Of a stretch of DNA of 64,000 bases, positions 15,014-23,818 are shown piece after piece (within the stretch, counting starts at the first letter, position 1; every line of letters begins with the position of its first letter). Under the pieces are notes generated by a model, which did not search any database, was not told the DNA's origin, and saw only the letters and a list, made by a program, of their open reading frames with translations. The stretch is taken from contig NZ_QHKL01000001.1 of assembly GCF_003947415.1 (NCBI RefSeq), positions 1,364,001 through 1,428,000 on the forward strand, written 5' to 3'. A program made the position numbers and the translations under genes. This DNA comes from Amycolatopsis sp. WAC 01376 (lineage in GTDB: Bacteria; Actinomycetota; Actinomycetes; Mycobacteriales; Pseudonocardiaceae).

Positions 15014-16342
15014 CTATTTGTGCGGGGTTCCCGCGACATAAACGTCACCGTCGGCCACGGAGACGTCACGCGCACTCGACGCGCCGGTCGCCAGAATGCG
15101 CGCGGGGTCGCGGAAACCGGTGATCATTTCCACGCGCTGGACCGGTTTCGGTGTGGTGATCACGGTTTCCGGCTTCCAGACGCGGCCGTTCTCCAGCAGG
15201 AACGTTTCGATGTCCGGTTGTCCGTCGCGGGTAGCGTAAACGCGCCAAGTGCCGCCATTGAGCTGTTCGATCTCGCGCAAACGGAGTCCGTTCGCGACTT
15301 CGCGCACTTCCCAGTTCCGGCCGTTCCACGCACCCGCGAAATCGCGCGGCGAACCCGCGGCGTCGAACTGGAACCACGTGACGAACGGTTTGCCGTCGCG
15401 TTGGGTGCCGGCCTGCAGGATGTAATCCGGCGACTTGAGCCCGCCGGGGAGTTCGAGCGGGGTTTCGGTGACCTTGAGGTACCGCTCCTGCTCGGCGTCG
15501 TCGACCTGCGTGCCGAGGTCGCGGCCCGCCGCGGAGAAGAAGCGCAGGGTGCGGACGTCGAACGAGAGGTAGTAGACGTTGCGGTGGTAGACGTCGTGTT
15601 TGTGCTGTGCCGGCCCGCCGCCCGCGAGGGTGTAGACGAACTGGATCCGCCCGGAAGACGGCAGGTACCGCAGCTGCCCGACGTAGATCTCGTCCATGTG
15701 GTCTGCCCTGCCCAGCGAGCCGAACGCCCACTGCTTCCCGGTCAGCTGAACGGAGTTCTTCCACGTCCGCCCGTTGTCGCGGGAGACGAGGTACTTCATC
15801 GGCCGGAAGTCCGTGTTCGCGCCCGGCGTGACCTGATCGGCCGTCTCGCGATAGAACAGGAACAGCGTGCCGTCGGTGGTCTTGACCGGCATCGGGTAGC
15901 TCGCCGCGTCACCCTCGGGGACCTCGGTGTCCGTCCAGGTGCCCTCGAGGGAATGGGCGCGCGGCGCGCGGCTGATCACCGTCCGCGTGTTGTGCATGCC
16001 GCGGAAGATCAGCAGGTGCCCGTCGCCCGCCAGCAGCATCGTCGGATAGTTGTGCGGATCGGATTCGCCGTCGGCGATCTTCTTCGGCGCGGTCCAGGCG
16101 CCGGTCCGGTGATCGTAGGCCTGGACGTAGGTGTCCGCGGCCTTGCCGGACCACGAGATGAACGTCTTGCGCGCGACCGGGTCGAAGATCCCGCCCGCGT
16201 TCGGCCGCCGGTCGGTGCGGGACGCGACCGTACTCGCCGGGGTCATCACCTCGAACGAGGTCTTCTCCGGTGGCTTGGCGGCCGCCTGGGGGATCGGGGT
16301 CACGAGACCTGCCGCGATGAGCACGCAAAGCAGTCTGCGCAT
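15014..16342 (-). CDS. Secreted BNR-repeat (beta-propeller) protein
   Basis: A 442-residue exported protein with a Sec signal (residues 1-22, MRRLLCVLIAAGLVTPIPQA). The mature part looks like a BNR_4-type beta-propeller: SRDNGRTWKN is a clear Asp-box-like motif near residue 185, and there are repeated Gly/Thr-rich strands and a conserved NYPTMLLAGDGHLLIFRG segment. Proteins of this group bind or cleave polysaccharides; some polysaccharide lyases (PL24/25 type) share the fold. No catalytic assignment can be made by eye. It is divergent from the secreted nuclease gene. Confidence 0.75.
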   Translation of the reverse strand: MRRLLCVLIAAGLVTPIPQAAAKPPEKTSFEVMTPASTVASRTDRRPNAGGIFDPVARKTFISWSGKAADTYVQAYDHRTGAWTAPKKIADGESDPHNYPTMLLAGDGHLLIFRGMHNTRTVISRAPRAHSLEGTWTDTEVPEGDAASYPMPVKTTDGTLFLFYRETADQVTPGANTDFRPMKYLVSRDNGRTWKNSVQLTGKQWAFGSLGRADHMDEIYVGQLRYLPSSGRIQFVYTLAGGGPAQHKHDVYHRNVYYLSFDVRTLRFFSAAGRDLGTQVDDAEQERYLKVTETPLELPGGLKSPDYILQAGTQRDGKPFVTWFQFDAAGSPRDFAGAWNGRNWEVREVANGLRLREIEQLNGGTWRVYATRDGQPDIETFLLENGRVWKPETVITTPKPVQRVEMITGFRDPARILATGASSARDVSVADGDVYVAGTPHK

Positions 16343-16524
16343 GAGGACGCCTCCTGGTGTGACAGGCGGCGGAAGCCGATCATCTCACGCGAAACCGGCA
16401 CTGGGAACTACGAAAGTGTGGGTCCGAACGGACCAACGGTGACGAATCGTTGTCTTGCCGTCTTCCTCATTTCACTTGTCCGGGGGAGTATTCCTCGACC
16501 GATCTTGCGAAATGGGGACTCAGA

Positions 16525-19002
16525 GTGACCATATCCCGACGTGCCGCCCGGCGAAGGGCCCTGACCGTGGCCGTCGCCTCCGGGCTGGTCGTGAGCGGTG
16601 TATCCGCTCCGGCCGCGCTCGCCACGCCCAGCGCCGACGCCGTGATCGCCGAGGTCTACGGCGGTGGCGGTAACTCGGGCGCCACGCTGACCAACGACTT
16701 CGTCGAACTCGCCAACCGCGGCGCGGCCGCCGTGAGCCTCGACGGCTTCAGCGTCCAGTACGCGCCCGCGTCGGGGAGCAGCTGGCAGGTCACGCCGCTG
16801 ACCGGCGGTGTCGCGCCGGGCGCGCGGTACCTCGTGGCGCAGGCGAAGGGCGCGGGCGGCACCGTCGCGCTGCCGACGCCGGACGCCACCGGTTCGCTGG
16901 CCCTGTCCGCGAGCGCCGGCACCATCGCGCTCGTCCAGGGCACCACGGCGCTGACCTGCAAGACGGCCGCCGACTGCGCGGCCGACACCAGGATCAAGGA
17001 CCTCGTCGGTTTCGGCTCGACAGCCACCATCCGGGAGGGCGCCGTGGCGCCCGCGCCGTCCAACACCGCGTCCGTCGCCAGGGGGACGGCGCTCGCGGAC
17101 ACCGACGACAACGCCGCGGACTTCACCTCCGGGGCGCCCACCCCGACCAACGGCAAGGGTGAGACGCCGGGCGACACCGGCCCGCCGCCGGTGACCGCCA
17201 AGATCCACGAGATCCAGGGCACCACCCGGATCTCGCCGTTCAAGGACCGCAAGGTCGCCGGGGTCACCGGTGTGGTGACCGCGATCCGGAGCTTCGGTTC
17301 GGCCCGCGGGTTCTGGCTCACCGACACCGCTCCCGACGTCGACCCGCGCACCAGCGAGGGCCTGTTCGTCTTCACCGGCTCGACCACCCCCGCCGTGGCC
17401 GTCGGCGACGCGGTGACCGCCACCGGCACCGTCCGCGAGTTCTACCCGGACGCGCCCGCGACCTCGCCGTACCAGTCGCTCACCGAACTGACGAGTGCAC
17501 AGTGGACGGTCGATTCGAGCGGGAACGCTTTGCACGCGGCGACCGTCGTCACGCCGGACACGGTCCCGGACACCGTCGCCCCCGCGCCCGGCGGAAGCAT
17601 CGAGCCGTTGCCGCTGGAGCCGGCGAAGTACTCGCTGGACTTCTGGGAGACGCACGAGAGCGAGATCGTCAGCGTCTCCGACGCGCGCGTCGTCGGCCCG
17701 ACGTCGTCGTTCAACGAGCTTTACGTGACCACCAAACCGAAGCAGAACCCGAGCGTCCGCGGCGGCGCGGTGTACCTGGACTACGACCGGCTCAACACCG
17801 GCGTGCTCAAGGTCGCTTCGCTGATCCCGTTCGCCGAGCAGCCGTTCCCGAAGGTCAACACCGGCGACGTGCTCACCGGTGAGACCTCCGGCCCGGTCGA
17901 GTACAGCAACTTCGGCGGTTACACGCTGTTCGCGACGAAGCTCGGTGCCGCCAAGGACAACGGTTTGCAGCGCGAGAGCACCCGCGCGCAGCGTGGCGGT
18001 GAGCTGTCGGTGGCCACCTACAACGTCGAGAACCTGTCCGCTTTGGACGGTGCGGAGAAGTTCGGCGAGCTGGCCAAGGCGATCGCCACCAACCTGGCGA
18101 AGCCGGACATCCTGAACCTGGAAGAGATCCAGGACAACAACGGGCCGGCGAACGATGGCACCGTCGCCGCCGATCAGACGTTGCAGAAGTTCGTCGACGC
18201 GATCGTCGCCGCCGGCGGGCCGCGCTACGAATGGCGCCAGATCGACCCGGTGAACGGCAAGGACGGCGGCCAGCCGGGTGGCAACATCCGCGTCGGCTTC
18301 CTGTTCAACCCGGCCCGCGTGTCCTTTGTGGACCGCAAGGGTGGCGACGCGACCACCCCGGTCGACGTGGTCAAGGAACGCGGCAAGACCCACCTGACCG
18401 TCTCACCCGGCCGCGTCGACCCCGCCAACGAAGCGTGGGAGACCAGCCGCAAGCCCCTTGTCGGCGAGTTCGTCTTCCAGGGCCGCACCGTGTTCGTCAT
18501 CGCGAACCACTTCAACTCCAAGGGCGGCGACCAGCCGACGCACGGCCGCAACCAGCCGCCGGTCCGGAGTTCCGAGGTGCAGCGCGTCAAGCAGGCGACC
18601 GTGCTCCGCGGTTTCGTCGACAAGCTGCTCGCGTCGGACAAGAACGCGAACATCGTGGTCGCCGGTGACATCAACGACTACCCGTTCTCGCCCGCGGTGC
18701 AGACGCTGACCGCCGGTGGCGCGCTGAAGGACCTCATCGCTTCGCTGCCCGAGAACGAGCGGTACAGCTACGTTTTCGAGGGTCAGTCGCAGGTGCTGGA
18801 CCACATCCTGGCGTCGAAGGCGCCGCGCGGGCTCGACTACGACGTCGTCCACCTGAACGCGGAGTTCGCGAAGCAGGCCAGCGACCACGACCCGCAGGTG
18901 CTGCGATTCCGGCCGAGCGCGGGCAACCCGGTCCTGGACGCCTTCCACGACCTGGCGGACTACCTGGAGCGCGTCTTCGGCCCTTACCTGCCGAAGCCCT
19001 GA
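16525..19002 (+). CDS. Secreted nuclease with lamin-tail domain (ExeM-like)
   Basis: A large secreted protein of about 825 residues. It has a signal peptide (RRALTVAVASGLVVSGVSAP), then a lamin-tail domain at about residues 35-160 (VIAEVYGGGGNSGATLTNDF). An OB-like segment covers about 220-450, and a C-terminal endonuclease/exonuclease/phosphatase domain starts near 495: SVATYNVENLS, LNLEEIQDNNG, FVIANHFNSKG, VVAGDINDYPF and QASDHDPQVL are the metal and catalytic motifs. This is the layout of extracellular DNases such as ExeM. GTG 16525 is the likely start. A role in DNA scavenging or biofilm turnover is expected. A perfect 21-bp hairpin follows the stop. Confidence 0.88.
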   Translation: MTISRRAARRRALTVAVASGLVVSGVSAPAALATPSADAVIAEVYGGGGNSGATLTNDFVELANRGAAAVSLDGFSVQYAPASGSSWQVTPLTGGVAPGARYLVAQAKGAGGTVALPTPDATGSLALSASAGTIALVQGTTALTCKTAADCAADTRIKDLVGFGSTATIREGAVAPAPSNTASVARGTALADTDDNAADFTSGAPTPTNGKGETPGDTGPPPVTAKIHEIQGTTRISPFKDRKVAGVTGVVTAIRSFGSARGFWLTDTAPDVDPRTSEGLFVFTGSTTPAVAVGDAVTATGTVREFYPDAPATSPYQSLTELTSAQWTVDSSGNALHAATVVTPDTVPDTVAPAPGGSIEPLPLEPAKYSLDFWETHESEIVSVSDARVVGPTSSFNELYVTTKPKQNPSVRGGAVYLDYDRLNTGVLKVASLIPFAEQPFPKVNTGDVLTGETSGPVEYSNFGGYTLFATKLGAAKDNGLQRESTRAQRGGELSVATYNVENLSALDGAEKFGELAKAIATNLAKPDILNLEEIQDNNGPANDGTVAADQTLQKFVDAIVAAGGPRYEWRQIDPVNGKDGGQPGGNIRVGFLFNPARVSFVDRKGGDATTPVDVVKERGKTHLTVSPGRVDPANEAWETSRKPLVGEFVFQGRTVFVIANHFNSKGGDQPTHGRNQPPVRSSEVQRVKQATVLRGFVDKLLASDKNANIVVAGDINDYPFSPAVQTLTAGGALKDLIASLPENERYSYVFEGQSQVLDHILASKAPRGLDYDVVHLNAEFAKQASDHDPQVLRFRPSAGNPVLDAFHDLADYLERVFGPYLPKP

Positions 19003-19008
19003 TCCGCC

Positions 19009-19062
19009 GCAATCAGTCACCTACTTGCGTAGGACGAATCTCGCAAGTAGGTGACTGATTGC
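19009..19062. repeat. Perfect 21-bp palindrome in a convergent gap
   Basis: Arms 19009-19029 and 19042-19062 (GCAATCAGTCACCTACTTGCG and its exact complement) flank a 12-nt loop. The element fills the 64-bp gap between the nuclease stop and the convergent coiled-coil gene stop. It shares the inner CTTGC/GCAAG with the palindromes at 4995 and 52149. Confidence 0.8.
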
Positions 19063-19066
19063 GTGG

Positions 19067-19438
19067 TCAGGAGCGTTTCGCGCGCCAGCCCAGGGAAAGT
19101 ACGGCCTGCACGAGTTCCTGGTAGCTCGGCTTGACCTCTTCCAGATACTTCTCCAGGTAGCTGGGCCGCGCGTTCGGGACCGGCCTCGGGTCCTCGTCGT
19201 CGGGCAGCCACGAGAGGCCTTCGACGTTGTGCTGCGCCATCTTCCACCAGCGGGTGCACCGGTCGACGGCGCGCTGCTCGCGTTCGGCGGCGTCCGCGAC
19301 GGCCTGGTGCGCCTCGGCGAGCCGGGCCTCCAGTTCGTCCGCGCGGCCGATCTCCCAGTTGCGGAGGTTCTCCGCCGAGGTGCGCGCGCGGCCGACGATC
19401 TCCTTGTACCGCATGGCCGCGGTGATGCCGTCATCCAT
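19067..19438 (-). CDS. Coiled-coil protein of unknown function, fourth gene of the FtsK-like operon
   Basis: A 123-residue protein, mostly helical in the first 75 residues (ADELEARLAEAHQAVADAA then EREQRAVDRCTRWW), followed by a charged, Pro-containing linker (WLPDDEDPRPVPN) and a short C-terminal helix (SYLEKYLEEVKPSYQELVQ). I do not recognise the family. Its start overlaps the end of the FtsK-like ATPase gene by 8 bp, so it is translationally coupled and very likely works with it. No signal peptide or membrane segment is present. Confidence 0.8.
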   Translation of the reverse strand: MDDGITAAMRYKEIVGRARTSAENLRNWEIGRADELEARLAEAHQAVADAAEREQRAVDRCTRWWKMAQHNVEGLSWLPDDEDPRPVPNARPSYLEKYLEEVKPSYQELVQAVLSLGWRAKRS

Positions 19439-22172
19439 CGAGAAGCCCTTCCGGACGCTGGAACGGGATGATCACCTCAGGGGCGCCGTGGGTGGTGCGG
19501 TCGAAGAACAGTGCCCGGCCCGCCCGCGGCGACCAGTGCACGACCTGGCCCGCGGCGAACGGCGACAGTTCGTTGCCTTGGACGTCCAGTGCCGCCCAGG
19601 TGCCGATGTCGTCGGTGCCCGCGAAACCGAGGGTGTCCTTCAGCCGGGCGATGCTGCGCCACCAGCCGATGGTGTGGACGCCGTGTGTCGGACCCTGTTT
19701 CAGCAGCACGCGCAGCTGATCCAAACCGCTCTTGAGCTGACCGGGCGCCTTCGCCTCCAGCGCGGGGATCGAGGCGTCGACGCCGTACAGCAGCAACACC
19801 TGTGCTTTGTCCAAAGAGGACAGGTTCTCCGCGATATCGATTACCCGGGCGGGTAAATCGTCGACCAGGGTCGCCTCGTGTCCCTCCGCGCGCAGTCGCT
19901 CGGCCAGCTCGGCCACGGCGGGGACGGAGGCTTCGATGGGGCACGAGAGCACGAACTCCACCGACTCGTAACGGTACTGGCGGGCCAGCGATCGAGCGGC
20001 GGAGTCCATGATGGACAGTGCCTCCGCGGTGGCCGCGCCGAGGACGGCGACGTTCCGGCCCGGTGCTTTCGGCAGGTCCACCCCGCAGGCGGCCTCGTCG
20101 ACGTCGATGGACTGGCCGAGCAGCGCACGCGGTTTGTCCGTCGGCTTCAGCTCGGTGAACGCCGGGAACTGTTCCAGCACCGGGGAATGCGCGCCGTCGA
20201 ACAGCCGGGGCCGCTTGAACGACTCCGAGTACTGTTCCCAAAGCCGTTGCTGCAGCTTGTTGAAGACGTCCTTGCTGCTCGCGTCCGGCACGTGGGCGAG
20301 CTGATTCCCGTGCGCCACACCGGAATCGTGGTTGATCACCGCATGCCACTTCGGCGCCGAGACCGCCGCGTTGTTGGTCTCGGACAGCACGCGCCGTGCC
20401 TTCGGCATCGCGATCCGCAGCGTGCACTGCTCGAACACCGCCGGTTTGCCCCAGAAGGCCTCGATCCCGGCGACGTCCTGGCTCGCCAGCACCAGGTGGA
20501 TGCCCTGGGACCGGCCTCGCCGCGCGATGTCCTCCAGCAGCTGGGTCGCGGTCGCGGTCACGCCGTCGCGGCCGGCGAACAGGTACTGGAATTCGTCGAT
20601 GACGGCGACGATCCGCGGCCAGTGCCCGCCGGGATCCTGTTCGCGCAGGTCCGCGAGGTTGGTGACCTCGTGCAGTTTCGCCGCGGCGGACCGGCGGCGC
20701 AGCTCGTCGGCGAGGAACCGCAGCAGCGCAAGGCCGAACTCGCGGTCGGTGTTGACGTTGACCCCGATGAGTTTGGCGTGCGGCAGCCAGCTGGCGTCCC
20801 GCCGCCCCGGCGCGAGCCCGGCGAACGACACGCCTTCCTTGAAGTCCAGCAGATACAGCGCGAGTTCGTCCGGCGAGTACCGCGCCGCGAGGCTGCCGAG
20901 CAGCGAGTACAGGAAATTCGTCTTCCCCGAACCGCTCGGCCCGCCGATGAGCACGTGCGGGCTGGCGTCACCGATGACGACTTCCACCGGCTCGCCCTCG
21001 AAGAACCCGACGGGCGCACGGAGTTCCCGCGCCGAACTCTCCTTGCCCAGTTCGGTGGGCAGCAGGTCGGCGAACGCGCGGGGCCCGCCCTGTTTGGCGA
21101 TCAGCGCCTCGGCGATCCGCCCGGCGGCCCGGATGACCTGCCCGGACGGCATCGGCGGGTCGAGGTCGACGATCAGGTCGGGGCCGGTCATGCTGCTCGT
21201 CGCGTGCCGGTCGTCGTGCAGGCTCAGCGATTCGACCGACGTCGACAGCATGGTCGGCACGTCGATCAGGATCAGGCAGATCCCGGCCGCGAGCGCCCCG
21301 GTGGCGACGCGTTTCAGTTCGCGGGCACGCTCCGGTTCGAGGGTCTCGCCGTTGCCGTACAGCACCGCGACGCGGAACGGTTCGACGCGCTGGCCGCTCG
21401 CCCGCCGGATCTCCCGCAGCGACGTGTGCCCCGCCTGCATCCCGGTCGCGTGGATGCGGCGGATGTGCCCGGCCAGCTCGTCGAGGAGGTCTTCGAGCCG
21501 CCCGGGGTCGTACAGGGTGAGCGCGCTCGTGCGGCTCAGCGGGTACAGGTCGGGCAGGATCGCGGTCAGCTGGCCGACGTCCCACAGGTGGACGCGCACC
21601 GCGCCGGGTTCGAACGTGCTCAGGATCCGCATCAGCAGGTTCTGCACGATGCCGTCCACCGCGGCCCGGGTCTTCGGTGCCGACGTGATGGACAGATGCG
21701 ACTCGTCGAGCAGCGGCAGCGCGACGTCGAACGTGCGCGGGACGTCCCTGCCCGGCACGGTGGCCGAACCGATGCGCCACAGCCCCGGCGCGGTGATGCC
21801 GGGATTCCCGCCGACGCGGCCGAGCCAGTTGCCCGGCTCCCGGCTCGCGGGGCCCGGCGCGTTGTTCGCGACGAGTTCGCGCAGCTCGTTCGGGCCCGCT
21901 TCCCAGTCCGCGTAGAACTGGCCTCGCACAGTGCCGAGCAGGCCGAACACCTCGTTCGCGGCGGGGTGCCGCGACCATTCGGTGTACTGCTCCGAGGTGG
22001 AGTTGTTCATCCCCACCCGGACTATGTGCTGTTCCAGTTGCAGTTTGGCCAGTTCCGCTTCGGCGGACTGGCGGGCGCCGGCGGCGGCGCCGAGGACGAG
22101 CCCGATCCGGTGCCGGACCCGCTCCAGCGCCGTAACGACGCGATTGCGCTGTTCACTCGCTTTGCTGCCCAT
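19431..22172 (-). CDS. Soluble FtsK/EccC-like ATPase
   Basis: A 913-residue P-loop ATPase of the FtsK/SpoIIIE-HerA class. Residues 1-55 form a coiled coil (SAEAELAKLQLEQHIVRVG). The intact motor is central: Walker A in IGGPSGSGKTN near 410 and Walker B in IVAVIDEFQYLFAG near 525, with a sensor-like LVLASQDV. A C-terminal region from about 705 (GRNVAVLGAATAEALSI, later VLLLYGVDAS) and an N-terminal region (about 140-330) look like further ATPase modules with ruined P-loops, as in EccC of type VII secretion. There are no transmembrane helices, unlike FtsK or EccC. It follows two tiny helical genes by 15 bp and overlaps the next gene. It probably translocates DNA or protein; the substrate is unknown. 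Confidence 0.85.
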   Translation of the reverse strand: MGSKASEQRNRVVTALERVRHRIGLVLGAAAGARQSAEAELAKLQLEQHIVRVGMNNSTSEQYTEWSRHPAANEVFGLLGTVRGQFYADWEAGPNELRELVANNAPGPASREPGNWLGRVGGNPGITAPGLWRIGSATVPGRDVPRTFDVALPLLDESHLSITSAPKTRAAVDGIVQNLLMRILSTFEPGAVRVHLWDVGQLTAILPDLYPLSRTSALTLYDPGRLEDLLDELAGHIRRIHATGMQAGHTSLREIRRASGQRVEPFRVAVLYGNGETLEPERARELKRVATGALAAGICLILIDVPTMLSTSVESLSLHDDRHATSSMTGPDLIVDLDPPMPSGQVIRAAGRIAEALIAKQGGPRAFADLLPTELGKESSARELRAPVGFFEGEPVEVVIGDASPHVLIGGPSGSGKTNFLYSLLGSLAARYSPDELALYLLDFKEGVSFAGLAPGRRDASWLPHAKLIGVNVNTDREFGLALLRFLADELRRRSAAAKLHEVTNLADLREQDPGGHWPRIVAVIDEFQYLFAGRDGVTATATQLLEDIARRGRSQGIHLVLASQDVAGIEAFWGKPAVFEQCTLRIAMPKARRVLSETNNAAVSAPKWHAVINHDSGVAHGNQLAHVPDASSKDVFNKLQQRLWEQYSESFKRPRLFDGAHSPVLEQFPAFTELKPTDKPRALLGQSIDVDEAACGVDLPKAPGRNVAVLGAATAEALSIMDSAARSLARQYRYESVEFVLSCPIEASVPAVAELAERLRAEGHEATLVDDLPARVIDIAENLSSLDKAQVLLLYGVDASIPALEAKAPGQLKSGLDQLRVLLKQGPTHGVHTIGWWRSIARLKDTLGFAGTDDIGTWAALDVQGNELSPFAAGQVVHWSPRAGRALFFDRTTHGAPEVIIPFQRPEGLLDG

Positions 22173-22187
22173 ACCGGCTCGCCGATC

Positions 22188-22433
22188 TCAGAGGCGTGAT
22201 TGGTAACCGCTGACCAGGTCGTCAGCGGCGGAAAGGCGCGTCAGGAGGTTTTCGATCCCCTCGTCGGCCTGCGCCAGCTGCGACGGCACCCATGGAACGG
22301 CTTGGGCCTGTGGTTCCACAAGAGCGCGCCTGGATTCCTCGAGCAGGCTTCTGGCCCGCTCGGCATGGGCACGTCCGTCGGCGAGGCCGGTTTGGACGGC
22401 CGTCAGCAGCTGGTGCAGTTCTTCGAGGTACAT
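22188..22433 (-). CDS. Small helical protein (81 aa), FtsK-like operon
   Basis: An 81-residue, almost wholly helical protein (MYLEELHQLLTAVQTGLADG, ARSLLEESRRALVEP, QADEGIENLLTRLSAADDLV). A short proline/tryptophan break in the middle (VPWVPS) suggests a helix-turn-helix hairpin. It lies 3 bp after the 86-residue gene and 15 bp before the ATPase gene. In size and shape it recalls WXG100 proteins, but no WxG motif is present. It is probably a partner or substrate of the ATPase. Confidence 0.75.
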   Translation of the reverse strand: MYLEELHQLLTAVQTGLADGRAHAERARSLLEESRRALVEPQAQAVPWVPSQLAQADEGIENLLTRLSAADDLVSGYQSRL

Positions 22434-22436
22434 GCG

Positions 22437-22697
22437 CTAGAGGCGGGTCGAGTAGGACTCGGCCGACGAAATGCCCGCCTGGATCGTGCTCTGCATACCG
22501 GTGATGCCCTGCAGGGCCTCGGCGAGAAGCCCGTGCGCCTGGCTCACCTCGTGCTGGGTGCTGCCCTGGGTGGCCTGGGAAAGCGAAAGCTGTGCTTCTT
22601 CGAGAGACTGCGCTGCCTGCTGAAGTGCGGCGATGCTCGCGGATGCCTTCTCGTTCGCGAGCGCGATACCAGCGCGGATCTCTTCGACTCCGGCCAT
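22437..22697 (-). CDS. Small helical protein (86 aa), first gene of FtsK-like operon
   Basis: An 86-residue, Ala/Ser/Gln-rich helical protein (MAGVEEIRAGIALANEKASA, AALQQAAQSLEEAQLSLSQA, VSQAHGLLAEALQGITGM). It has a Gly-Ser-Thr break near residue 46, as expected for a two-helix hairpin. AAGGAG precedes ATG 22697. Size and fold resemble ESAT-6/WXG100-type proteins, but the WxG turn is missing. It leads the operon with the second small protein, the ATPase and the coiled-coil gene, and is likely the most highly made product. Confidence 0.78.
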   Translation of the reverse strand: MAGVEEIRAGIALANEKASASIAALQQAAQSLEEAQLSLSQATQGSTQHEVSQAHGLLAEALQGITGMQSTIQAGISSAESYSTRL

Positions 22698-22743
22698 TTT
22701 GGCGGACTCCTTGGGACGTCGGGGGCTGGAACGACCACTATTA

Positions 22744-22772
22744 AACTTAGCGTGATCAACTGACTCTGTTAA
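22744..22772 (-). promoter_or_regulatory. Candidate promoter of the small-protein/FtsK-like operon
   Basis: On the minus strand TTAACA (22767-22772), a 17-bp spacer and TAAGTT (22744-22749) lie 47 nt upstream of ATG 22697. The surrounding 22735-22800 is strikingly AT-rich for this genome. The -35 matches well; the -10 is weak. Confidence 0.35.
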
Positions 22773-22797
22773 GTGAAGGTCCTGCTAACTAATCAAC

Positions 22798-22829
22798 AAG
22801 GCCCCGGACGTCGGAACGTCCGGGGCCTT
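22798..22829. terminator. Terminator hairpin downstream of tRNA-Ser(GGA)
   Basis: AAGGCCCCGGACG (22798-22810) pairs exactly with 22817-22829 around a 6-nt loop, 9 nt beyond the 3' end of the minus-strand tRNA. It separates the tRNA from the small-protein operon promoter. Confidence 0.75.
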
Positions 22830-22837
22830 GCTGACGG

Positions 22838-22922
22838 CGGAGGATACAGGATTCGAACCTGCGAGGGCGTGAACCCAACACGCTTTCCAAGCGTGCGCCT
22901 TAGGCCGCTCGGCCAATCCTCC
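22838..22922 (-). tRNA. tRNA-Ser (anticodon GGA)
   Basis: On the minus strand the gene begins GGAGGATTGGCCGAGCGG and ends with the complementary ATCCTCC plus a G discriminator. The anticodon stem CACGC/GCGTG encloses TTGGAAA, giving anticodon GGA. The long variable arm and TTCGAAT T-loop are present. CCA is not encoded. It sits inside the kinase/phosphatase/ATPase block. Confidence 0.95.
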
Positions 22923-22994
22923 GTGGGGAACTTTACCGGATGCCCTTTCGGCCCCGCGAAGGCGGGTCTGACCTGCGTTCGCGGCTTCCCGGGC

Positions 22995-23741
22995 TCAGGC
23001 GGGCGCGGGGGCGAGAACGTCGGCGACGACGCAGGTGATGTTGTCCGGTCCGCCGCCTTCGTTGGCCAGGTCGATCAGCCTCGGGACGGTCTCGGCGGGA
23101 TCTTGGAAGGCGCCGAGGACGTCCTTGATAACGGTTTCGACAACCGTTGCCGTTAACCCGTCCGAGCACAGCAGGAGACGGTCTCCGGGGGCGGCGTCGA
23201 AGGCCCAAATGTCCGCTTCGCCGCTCCCGGTGCTCAGGAGCGCCTTCATCAGCAGTGAGCCGCGAGGGTGACCCTCGACCTCCGACGGGTCGATGCGGCC
23301 GTCGTCCGCGAGCGCTTGCGCGAGGGTGTGGTCGCGAGTGAAGCGCTGAAGCGTTCCTCCGCGGAGGAGGTATCCCTTGGAGTCGCCGATGTGGGCGGCC
23401 GTGAAGTGCGAGCCGTCGAACAGCAACGCCGTCAGGGTGGTGCCCATGCCCCGCGTCTCGGGCTCCTGCTCGGCCGTCGCGGCGAGCCGGTCGTCGATGG
23501 TGCGCAGGCCGCCCGAGATCACCTCGGCCAGGTCGACTTCCGCGAGGTCGAAACCGTGGAGGTCCGCGTCGAGCCGGGACAGGACGCCGACCGCCTCGGC
23601 GCTGGCCACCTCGCCGTGCGGCTGGCCGCCGATGCCGTCGGCGACGGCCAGCATCCTGGCGCTGGCGTAGACCGAGTCCTGGTTGACCTGGCGGCGCCGC
23701 CCGACGTCCGAGCCGGCCGCGTACCGAAGGGTGTACCTCAT
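22995..23741 (-). CDS. PP2C-family Ser/Thr protein phosphatase
   Basis: A 248-residue soluble PP2C phosphatase that removes phosphate from Ser/Thr using two or three Mn/Mg ions. All main motifs are visible: GRRRQVNQDS near residue 14, VADGIGG near 35, GMGTTLTAL near 98, AHIGDSKGYLLRGG near 115, LLCSDGL near 190 and GGGPDNITCVVAD near 228. There is no membrane segment, unlike PstP. It diverges from the methylase gene with a 77-bp gap and is the natural antagonist of the kinase encoded two genes away at 25479. Confidence 0.92.
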   Translation of the reverse strand: MRYTLRYAAGSDVGRRRQVNQDSVYASARMLAVADGIGGQPHGEVASAEAVGVLSRLDADLHGFDLAEVDLAEVISGGLRTIDDRLAATAEQEPETRGMGTTLTALLFDGSHFTAAHIGDSKGYLLRGGTLQRFTRDHTLAQALADDGRIDPSEVEGHPRGSLLMKALLSTGSGEADIWAFDAAPGDRLLLCSDGLTATVVETVIKDVLGAFQDPAETVPRLIDLANEGGGPDNITCVVADVLAPAPA

Positions 23742-23818
23742 GGACCCCAGTAAAGCAGCTGTGTACTGAGTTCACAAACAAAGGGCTGGAATGCTCAGCT
23801 GTCGGTTACGATGCGCCG

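Noticed and set aside
19067..22697. A true type VII (ESX) secretion locus
   Set aside because: No EccB, EccD, EccE, mycosin or WxG motif was found, and the ATPase lacks membrane helices.
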